Assembly: GCA_035457425.1 (NCBI GenBank)
Contig: DATIBR010000180.1
Span: 1 to 64,000, forward strand
DNA length: 64,000 nt
Reading direction: 5' to 3'
Source of the DNA: Terriglobales bacterium
GTDB lineage: Bacteria; Acidobacteriota; Terriglobia; Terriglobales; Acidobacteriaceae
Shown: one piece after another, positions 55,613 to 64,000 of the stretch
Position numbering within the stretch: position 1 is the first letter of the stretch
Layout: each line of letters opens with the position of its first letter
The notes under the pieces: model-generated
Databases searched by the model: none
What the model was told of the DNA's origin: nothing
What the model saw: only the letters and a program-made list of their open reading frames with translations
Translations under genes and position numbers: made by a program

Positions 55613-57178
55613 TTGGCCTACCAGGACCTGAGAGACTGGATCGCCGAGCTCGACCGCACCGGCGAACTGAAACGCGTCACGGCGGAGGTCGACCCCATCC
55701 TTGAGATGACCGAGGTGACCGACCGCGTCTCGAAGCAGAAGGCGGCCGGCGGGCGGCCCGCGGGTGGCCCGGCGCTGTTGTTCGAGAAGGTGAAAGGACA
55801 CCCTGGCGCCAAGGTGCTGATCAACCAGTTCGGCTCGGAGCGGCGGATGCGGATGGCGCTCAGGGTCGACTTGCTCGACGAGATCGCCCAGCGCATCCAC
55901 CAGTTCCTCGACGTCAAGTCGCCTGAAGGTCTGCTCGACAAGATCAAGATGTTGCCGATGCTGGCGGACGTCGGAAAATTCTTTCCCAAGACGGTCGCGA
56001 CCGGTCCATGTAAGGAAGTCGTCAAGAAGGCGGACGCCTCGCTGCTGGATCTTCCGGTGCTGCAGTGCTGGCCCAAGGATGCCGGGCGGTTCATCACGCT
56101 ACCGTTGGTCATCACGCGCGACCCCAAGAGTGGGAAGCGCAACGTCGGCTGCTACCGGATGCAGGTGTACGACGCCAAGACCGCGGGCATGCACTGGCAG
56201 CGGCAGAAGGTCGGCGCGGAGCACTACCGCGAGGCGATGCGGCGGGCAGCCGCAGGCGCCGAGGGCGGCAACGCCGCTGCCGTCGATGTGATGGCACGCT
56301 CCGGCGGTGGAGCTATCGCCGCGCAAGGGGATCGGCCCGCGGGCAGGCTCGAGGTAGCGGTCGCGATCGGCACCGACCCGGCGCTCACTTTTTCGGCTAT
56401 CGTTCCGGCGCCGCCGGACGTGGAGGAGTTCATGATCGCCGGCTTCCTGCGGCAGAAGCCGGTCGAACTGGTGAAGTGCGAGACGGTGGACCTGGAGGTG
56501 CCTGCTTCGGCGGAGATCGTCCTCGAAGGCTACGTGAACCTCGACGAGCTCCGCACCGAAGGGCCGTTCGGCGACCACACCGGTTTCTACTCGCTGGCCG
56601 ACGAGTACCCAGTCTTCCACGTCACCTGCATCACACACCGCAAGGACCCGATCTACTCCACGACCATCGTCGGGAAACCGCCGATGGAGGACGCCTGGAT
56701 GGGCAAGGCGGTCGAGCGCATCTTCCTGCCGCTGATGCGGGTCACGCTGCCGGAGATCGTCGACGTGAACCTGCCGGTCGAGGGCGTCTTTCACAACCTG
56801 ATGATCGTGTCGATCCGCAAGTCCTACCCCGGCCACGCCCGCAAGGTGATGAGCGGCATCTGGGCGATGGGGCAGGCGATGTTCACCAAGTGCATCGTGG
56901 TGGTGGACGAAGACGTCAATGTGCAGGACCTGGGCGAGGTCACGCTGAAGGCGCTGAACCACATCGATCCGGAGCGCGACATCCAGTTCACGCTCGGCCC
57001 GGTCGACTCGCTCGATCACGCCTCGCGCCTGCCGAACTTCGGCTCGAAGATGGGGGTCGACGCCACGCGCAAGTGGCCGACCGAGGGCTTCAACCGCCCT
57101 TGGCCCGACGAGATCGTGATGGACGACAAGACGAAACGGCGCGTCGACCAGATCTGGAAGTCGCTAGGCCTCGACTAG
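55613..57178 (+). CDS. ubiD: UbiD-family prenyl-FMN decarboxylase
   Basis: A 521-residue UbiD-type enzyme; the family decarboxylates 3-polyprenyl-4-hydroxybenzoate (ubiquinone or menaquinone routes) or aromatic acids with prenylated FMN. The active-site block EGPFGDHTGFYS, the N-terminal YQDLRDWIAELDRTGEL and VGCYRMQVYD are typical. Start chosen as TTG (55613) with AGGAGAG close upstream, giving MAYQDLRDW as in homologues. The partner UbiX is not in the window. Specificity cannot be decided from this sequence alone. Confidence 0.92.
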   Translation: MAYQDLRDWIAELDRTGELKRVTAEVDPILEMTEVTDRVSKQKAAGGRPAGGPALLFEKVKGHPGAKVLINQFGSERRMRMALRVDLLDEIAQRIHQFLDVKSPEGLLDKIKMLPMLADVGKFFPKTVATGPCKEVVKKADASLLDLPVLQCWPKDAGRFITLPLVITRDPKSGKRNVGCYRMQVYDAKTAGMHWQRQKVGAEHYREAMRRAAAGAEGGNAAAVDVMARSGGGAIAAQGDRPAGRLEVAVAIGTDPALTFSAIVPAPPDVEEFMIAGFLRQKPVELVKCETVDLEVPASAEIVLEGYVNLDELRTEGPFGDHTGFYSLADEYPVFHVTCITHRKDPIYSTTIVGKPPMEDAWMGKAVERIFLPLMRVTLPEIVDVNLPVEGVFHNLMIVSIRKSYPGHARKVMSGIWAMGQAMFTKCIVVVDEDVNVQDLGEVTLKALNHIDPERDIQFTLGPVDSLDHASRLPNFGSKMGVDATRKWPTEGFNRPWPDEIVMDDKTKRRVDQIWKSLGLD

Positions 57179-57191
57179 GCGGGAGGAGCTC

Positions 57192-58328
57192 GTGAAGGGA
57201 CGTTTCCTCGGCGTGGTGCTGGCGCTCTCTGGGGTCTTGACTGCGCAAACGCACAAACCGCGCGCCCGCGACCTCGGGGTCCCCTTCGACGGCCGGGCGG
57301 GCAAACTGAACGCCATCACGGACGTGGCCGGAGTCGAGGTCGGCTATACCACCCTCATCTCCGGGGAGGGCAGACTGCGGGTCGGACAAGGGCCGGTGCG
57401 GACCGGCGTGACGGCGATCCTGCCGCGCGGCAAGGCCTCCTCCGACCCCGTCTTCGGGGCTTGGTTCTCGCTCAATGGCAACGGCGAGATGACCGGGACG
57501 ACGTGGCTGGAGGAATCCGGCTTTCTCGATGGCCCGGTAATGATCACCAACACGCACAGCGTGGGCGTGGTGCACGATGCGGTCATCGCCTGGCAGCGAC
57601 GGCGCGCGCCCAGCGGCGACTCGTGGTCGCTGCCTGTGGTAGCCGAGACATGGGATGGGCTGCTCAACGACATCAACGGCTTTCACGTAAAGCCGGAGCA
57701 CGCCTTTCACGCGCTCGACTCGGCGGCGGGCGGGGCCATCGCCGAAGGCAACGTCGGCGGCGGTACGGGGATGGTCTGCAACGAGTTCAAGGGCGGCACC
57801 GGCACGGCATCGCGCCTCGTCGAGATCGAGAAGACGCAGTACACCGTCGGCGTCCTGGTGCAATGCAACTACGGTTTGCGGCCGAACCTGCTGATCGCGG
57901 GAGTTCCGGTCGGCAAGGAGATACCGGAGGAGCCCGCCTACAAGCAGGAGGCCGGGTCCATCATCATCGTGGTCGCGACCGACGCGCCCTTGCTGCCGCA
58001 GCAGTTGAAGCGGCTGGCCCGGCGCGCGGCCATGGGGGTGGCGCGAACGGGCAGCATCGCCGGCAACGGTTCGGGAGACATCTTCATCAGCTTTTCGACT
58101 GCCAACCCGGGTGCGGCCACCGCAAAGGGAACGGCCTCGGCCCGCTTTCTCCCCAACGAACAAATGAATCCCTTGTTCCAGGGCACCATCGAAGCGGTGG
58201 ACGAAGCCATCGTCAATGCCATGGTCGCGGCCGAGACGATGACCGGGGTCGACGGTCACCGGGTCATTGCACTGCCACACGAGCGGCTCCGTGAAGTCCT
58301 GAAGAAGTACAACCGGCTGGCGCATTAG
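57192..58328 (+). CDS. P1-family (DmpA-like) aminopeptidase, exported
   Basis: A 378-residue N-terminal-nucleophile peptidase of the DmpA/BapA type: such enzymes cleave themselves before a Ser and then remove N-terminal residues, including beta- or D-residues. The self-cleavage site is at GNGSGDIF. A short signal (MKGRFLGVVLALSGVLTAQ) suggests export. ITDVAGVEVGYTTL is the family N-terminus. The start is GTG at 57192, 14 bases after ubiD, so likely one transcript with ubiD. Confidence 0.9.
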   Translation: MKGRFLGVVLALSGVLTAQTHKPRARDLGVPFDGRAGKLNAITDVAGVEVGYTTLISGEGRLRVGQGPVRTGVTAILPRGKASSDPVFGAWFSLNGNGEMTGTTWLEESGFLDGPVMITNTHSVGVVHDAVIAWQRRRAPSGDSWSLPVVAETWDGLLNDINGFHVKPEHAFHALDSAAGGAIAEGNVGGGTGMVCNEFKGGTGTASRLVEIEKTQYTVGVLVQCNYGLRPNLLIAGVPVGKEIPEEPAYKQEAGSIIIVVATDAPLLPQQLKRLARRAAMGVARTGSIAGNGSGDIFISFSTANPGAATAKGTASARFLPNEQMNPLFQGTIEAVDEAIVNAMVAAETMTGVDGHRVIALPHERLREVLKKYNRLAH

Positions 58329-58336
58329 GAGGGAAG

Positions 58337-58834
58337 TTGGGAACGAATCGCGAATTCATCACTGTTGCCAGGGAGCTGCGCGAGGTCCTGAAGCTCGCGC
58401 AGCCGATCCTGGAGCGCATGTCCGACGCGGAAGCAGCGCGGCCGCACGCGCCGGGCAAGTGGTCGCACAAGCAGGTCCTCTCGCACCTGGTGGACTCGGC
58501 GTCGAACAACCACAGCCGTTTCACCCGCGCCGCGCTGGAGGGCGCGCTGAAGACGACCAGCTACGACGCCGACGGGCTGACCGAGCTGCAGCGGCCGAAC
58601 GAGCTCGACTGGCGCACCCTTACCCAGCTTTGGGTGAACTACAACCTCTTCCTGGCGCACGTGATCGAGCGGCTGCCGGCGTCTGCCGCGGACAATCGCT
58701 GCGAGATCTCGGGCGACATCGCCGGAACGCTTAGCTTCATCGTGCGGGACTACTTGGAGCACCTGAAGCACCACGTCAACCAGGCGGCGGGCCTCGACCT
58801 GCCGAGCGCCTACGCCGCCGCAGCGAAAGGATGA
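58337..58834 (+). CDS. DinB-family protein
   Basis: A 165-residue four-helix DinB/YfiT-like protein with metal-binding His residues in VLSHLVDSASNN and YLEHLKHHVNQA. Such proteins are metal-dependent hydrolases or transferases for thiols, with few known substrates. The TTG at 58337 follows a strong AGGAGG that overlaps the previous stop codon; spacing supports translation. It is coupled to the following gene. Confidence 0.85.
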   Translation: MGTNREFITVARELREVLKLAQPILERMSDAEAARPHAPGKWSHKQVLSHLVDSASNNHSRFTRAALEGALKTTSYDADGLTELQRPNELDWRTLTQLWVNYNLFLAHVIERLPASAADNRCEISGDIAGTLSFIVRDYLEHLKHHVNQAAGLDLPSAYAAAAKG

Positions 58835-58836
58835 CA

Positions 58837-59202
58837 ATGCCGACCTCGTACAAAGAGCTGCCCGCCTGGCAGCGCGGCGTCGAACTCGCGAAAGAGGTCT
58901 ACTACTTTTCGAAAGAGTTCCCGGTGGAGGAACTCGACGGGCTGACGCAGATGATGCGACGCACCGCCGTGCTGGTGCCGTGCAAGATCGCGAGCGGCCA
59001 CGCCATCGCCGAAGAGCAGTACCTGCGCCGGAACTTGGTCAAGGCCGAGGGCCTGCTCTACGAACTGGAGACGCAGGTCACCATCGCGCACGAGTTGAAG
59101 TTCTGCACCGCCGACGCCAAGAGCGACCTGGTCGCGCTCATCGTCACCGAGCAGCGGCTGGTGGGGCAGCTGATTAGCAAGCTCGACCGCAAGGCGAAGT
59201 AA
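58837..59202 (+). CDS. Four-helix bundle (23S rRNA intervening-sequence type) protein
   Basis: A 121-residue protein with the family pattern YKELPAWQRGVELAKEVYYFSKEFP and LRRNLVKAEGLLYELETQ, ending in Lys-rich sequence. It belongs to the four-helix bundle proteins first seen in 23S rRNA intervening sequences; no rRNA is in the window. The ATG at 58837 has AAAGGA upstream; the ATG at 58831 overlaps the DinB stop and is an alternative. Function unknown. Confidence 0.82.
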   Translation: MPTSYKELPAWQRGVELAKEVYYFSKEFPVEELDGLTQMMRRTAVLVPCKIASGHAIAEEQYLRRNLVKAEGLLYELETQVTIAHELKFCTADAKSDLVALIVTEQRLVGQLISKLDRKAK

Positions 59203-59226
59203 AAAAGGGCGGCGCGCACGCCGCCC
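59201..59226 (-). terminator. Terminator of the DUF1326 gene
   Basis: A perfect 8-bp stem (GGGCGGCG with CGCCGCCC), CGCA loop and six A residues on the left read on the minus strand as a terminator with a T tract. Confidence 0.8.
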
Positions 59227-59243
59227 CTAGGCGAACCCAAGGC

Positions 59244-59951
59244 CTACTTGTGGCTTTTCTCCGCGCCGCTCATCGCCGGCGTTGCTGCGCCTTCGTAAGA
59301 ATCGATCGAGATGAGGAACGCGTTGCGGTCGGAGTAGTCGAACTGGTGGCCCATGACGTCCGCGGTGTGGTTCATGGACTTGTACATCCAAAACCCGCTG
59401 TTGTTCTGCGCGCCGAAGTAGTTCACGTTTTTCAGCACGACGCCCTTGCCGTCCATGCCAGGCTCGCGCTTCAGCTTCATGTGCGCCATCTGACCGCCGC
59501 CGAGCTTGGCTTCGACCACGTCGCCGCCGAAGTTCGTGATCTCGATGGGTGCCTCCTGCACCTTCAGCTCGGACCACTCCAGCCCGTACGTCTTCAAGAT
59601 CATCGGCGCCAGGGCATCGCGCTGCTCCTTGGTGGTGGCGGGGTCGAAGGAGACGACGACCCACGCGCCCTTCTTGTCGGTGCCCCACTTGTCGCCGAGA
59701 TCGCCGGTGATCCAGTACTTGGCGCCGGCCAGGTTGGTCTTGCCGTTGTGGCCCTCGCGCACCTTCACCGCCATGTTGAATTCGCAGGTCGGGTGCTCGG
59801 CGTGTTTGTTGAAGTAGCACGGGCAGAACAGGTGGCAGGAACAGGCTTCCACGTAGTCGGCTTTCATCCGCCACGCCGGGCCGGCCGGCTTCGCAGCCAT
59901 TAGGGCGATGACCGCGACCAACAGGAAAGAGATGCGTGCCAGGCGATTCAT
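59244..59951 (-). CDS. Exported DUF1326-domain protein
   Basis: A 235-residue protein with a signal peptide (MNRLARISFLLVAVIALMAA) and a DUF1326 domain. The ACSCHLFCPCYF stretch is the diagnostic Cys-rich motif and could bind metal or be redox-active. Function of the family is unknown. The gene is alone on its strand, 53 bases from the end of the candidate selenoprotein gene and with the same orientation, so a joint transcript is possible. Confidence 0.85.
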   Translation of the reverse strand: MNRLARISFLLVAVIALMAAKPAGPAWRMKADYVEACSCHLFCPCYFNKHAEHPTCEFNMAVKVREGHNGKTNLAGAKYWITGDLGDKWGTDKKGAWVVVSFDPATTKEQRDALAPMILKTYGLEWSELKVQEAPIEITNFGGDVVEAKLGGGQMAHMKLKREPGMDGKGVVLKNVNYFGAQNNSGFWMYKSMNHTADVMGHQFDYSDRNAFLISIDSYEGAATPAMSGAEKSHK

Positions 59952-60004
59952 TTCACAGCCTCCTCGAAATGAGCTGCAATAGGGGCCGCAAGTATACGCC
60001 TGTC

Positions 60005-60532
60005 TCAGGGGATGGCGGCCAGCACATCCGACACCAGCGCATTGTCGCTAAAAGTCCGGCTGACGTACGCGAACAGGTCGCGGTCGCCGGGCGCAAAAAT
60101 GAAACTGGCGCCGAGCTGGAACGGGTCCTGGCCCAGCTTATGCTGGAGATACCCGGCGGCCTTCGCGCGCTTGCGGGCCTTCGCGTTGTCGCCCCGGAGC
60201 AGGTGGAGGATGTTGGCCTTGCGCAGGTCGGCGGCCCGGTAGGCCGCGCGCTGGTCGTCGAGGAGGAGAGGAAAGGTGATACCGGTCTCTTCGCGAAAGA
60301 GGCGGGCGTAGTTCGCGTCGCCCAGGCCGATCGCGGCGAGGTTAGCGCCCTTGGCGGTGAACTCGGGTTGGTGCGCGCGCAACTGCGCGACGTGCTCGCG
60401 ACAGAAGATTCAGCCGTAATGCCGCAGAAAGACGACCACCGCCGGGCGGTCGGCCCAGAGCGACCCCAGCCGGACAGTTTTACCGTCGGGATCGGGCAGC
60501 GTAATGCCCGCGAGCCTGGCCGCGAGGGACAT
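60005..60532 (-). CDS. Peroxiredoxin-like (AhpC/TSA_2) protein with in-frame UGA, candidate selenoprotein
   Basis: A 175-residue frame if UGA codon 41 (60410-60412) is read as selenocysteine. The sequence around it is VVVFLRHYG-U-IFCREHVAQL; family members have Cys here in a C-x-x-C site, so the gene keeps U-x-x-C with Cys44. The frame is intact on both sides and resembles the SelU/PRXL2 group. The ATG at 60532 has GGAGA upstream. A hairpin (60373-60392) with loop AGTT begins 17 bases after the UGA, its loop 25 bases from it, compatible with a bacterial SECIS. The alternative is a nonsense mutation or sequencing error. Confidence 0.72.
60373..60392 (-). promoter_or_regulatory. Putative bacterial SECIS hairpin
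   Basis: On the minus strand CGTCGCGC-AGTT-GCGCGCG can fold into a 7-bp stem with one bulged T and a four-base loop whose second base is G. The loop lies 25 bases after the UGA. GC-rich DNA forms such stems easily, so this is only supportive. Confidence 0.4.
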
Positions 60533-60614
60533 CGGGCGATTCTCCGGCCGCGTTCGGCCGCTGTCAACGCGGCAGGCAATCGACAAGGCTGCGGCGACTG
60601 TTTATCCTGTCCAG

Positions 60615-61181
60615 GTGAGCGTTCTCCGCGACATCGGCGCGATCCTCAAGGGAATGTCGGTCACCTTCCGGGAGATGTTCGCCCCGACGGTGGTCGAGAA
60701 CTACCCGGACGGGAAGGGGCCGCTCAAGGGCGCCGTGTTCCAGGAGCGGTTCCGCGGCGTGCACGTGCTGCAGCGCGACGAGAACGGCCTGGAGAAGTGC
60801 GTGGCGTGCTTCCTGTGCGCGGCGGCGTGTCCCTCGAATTGCATCTACATCGAGGCCGCCGAGAATACCGCGGAGCGCCGCGTCTCGGGCGCCGAGCGCT
60901 ACGCCGCGGTATACAACATCGATTACAACCGCTGCATCTTCTGCGGCTACTGCGTGGAGGCGTGCCCGACGGACGCCATCACGCACGGACACGGCTTCGA
61001 GCTGGCGACCTTCAATGCCTCGAACCTGATCTACCGCAAGGAACAGCTCCTGGCACCGGTAGGGGCGCCGGCGCAGCCGGTGCAGGCGCCCAAGGATGTA
61101 CTCGGGCAGCCGGGCGTCCACCCCTCGGCCGCTGCGCGAATGCCGGGCGACCCCGGCAACCGTCCCGCGCACGCGCGCTAA
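60615..61181 (+). CDS. nuoI: NuoI-type 4Fe-4S ferredoxin (NADH-quinone oxidoreductase subunit I)
   Basis: A 188-residue protein with two 4Fe-4S sites, CVACFLCAAACPSNC and CIFCGYCVEACPTDA, and the N-terminal VLRDIGAILKGMSVTFREMF typical of complex I subunit I. The C-terminal ~45 residues are Ala/Pro/Gln-rich and extra. The start is GTG at 60615. No other nuo gene is nearby, so it is an orphan copy or one separated from its operon. metH begins 43 bases downstream. Confidence 0.9.
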   Translation: MSVLRDIGAILKGMSVTFREMFAPTVVENYPDGKGPLKGAVFQERFRGVHVLQRDENGLEKCVACFLCAAACPSNCIYIEAAENTAERRVSGAERYAAVYNIDYNRCIFCGYCVEACPTDAITHGHGFELATFNASNLIYRKEQLLAPVGAPAQPVQAPKDVLGQPGVHPSAAARMPGDPGNRPAHAR

Positions 61182-61224
61182 CCAGCTAAAATCAAAGCAC
61201 CCCAGCACCAGCAGCACAGCCAAA

Positions 61225-64000
<2,776 letters not shown>

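Noticed and set aside
60005-60382. A separate 125-residue protein beginning at the internal ATG
   Set aside because: It would lack the redox active site and the first strand of the fold; the frame continues upstream through the UGA with clear family sequence and a better ribosome-binding site.
61182-61224. A cobalamin or SAM riboswitch ahead of metH
   Set aside because: Only 43 bases separate nuoI and metH, too short for either riboswitch, and no typical core sequence is seen.

Overview
The window is a gene-dense, high-GC stretch of a chromosome from an aerobic Gram-negative bacterium. LspA, lipoproteins, a TonB-family protein and a lytic transglycosylase point to an outer membrane. The gene mix (S9 peptidase, huge sortilin-type propeller protein, GAF proteins with Pro/Ala linkers, HemQ, class V aminotransferase with Tat signal) is most like Acidobacteriota of the Koribacter/Terriglobia type. 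That assignment is inference from gene content; no rRNA is present. I saw no tRNA, rRNA, insertion sequence, prophage or CRISPR array, and no stretch over 300 bases lacks a gene.

Layout. 1-13.5 kb holds housekeeping and envelope genes: S9 peptidase (cut by the edge), endonuclease III, HemQ, two small proteins, DedA, SDR, inositol-phosphate synthase, Tat-exported class V aminotransferase, M48 protease, a GAF/degenerate-GGDEF protein, CBS protein, and an ECF sigma/anti-sigma pair. 13.5-22.5 kb holds a CuA-type cupredoxin lipoprotein, a GAF protein, a TPR-lytic transglycosylase, a HypA-like protein, lspA-ileS and a TonB-family protein. 22.5-27.5 kb is an iron-transport operon: FTR1-DUF2318 fusion, two FtsX-type permeases, and an ABC ATPase fused to a complete DtxR-type metalloregulator. 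A sigma-70 promoter with an overlapping palindrome precedes it. 27.5-39.3 kb holds a GNAT-like gene, a uvrA-led operon and an aa3-type oxidase operon with two subunit III genes. 39.4-45.3 kb holds pdxS and pdxT with a foreign-looking small gene between them, a thioesterase and a 1157-residue propeller protein.

45.4-53.2 kb is the most unusual part. A sigma-54 activator gene is followed by a good -24/-12 promoter driving a 160-residue protein made of a basic leader plus 21 hexads of the GLSGAK type. Convergent to it is a three-gene operon: PqqD-like/site-2-protease/HlyD fusion, HlyD lipoprotein, and triple-GAF/HlyD fusion. Two pairs of a related 18-bp site, each pair spaced 22 bp, flank the activator gene. 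I infer a self-contained regulated system that makes, recognises and exports or anchors a repeat peptide; the substrate link is a hypothesis.

53.2-64 kb holds STAS, HAD, nucleotidyltransferase, UbiD, P1 peptidase, DinB, four-helix-bundle and DUF1326 genes, a peroxiredoxin-like gene with an in-frame UGA where the family has Cys (candidate selenoprotein), an orphan NuoI-type ferredoxin, and metH cut by the right edge. GTG and TTG starts are common, so several starts were set from ribosome-binding sites and family alignment rather than the longest open frame.
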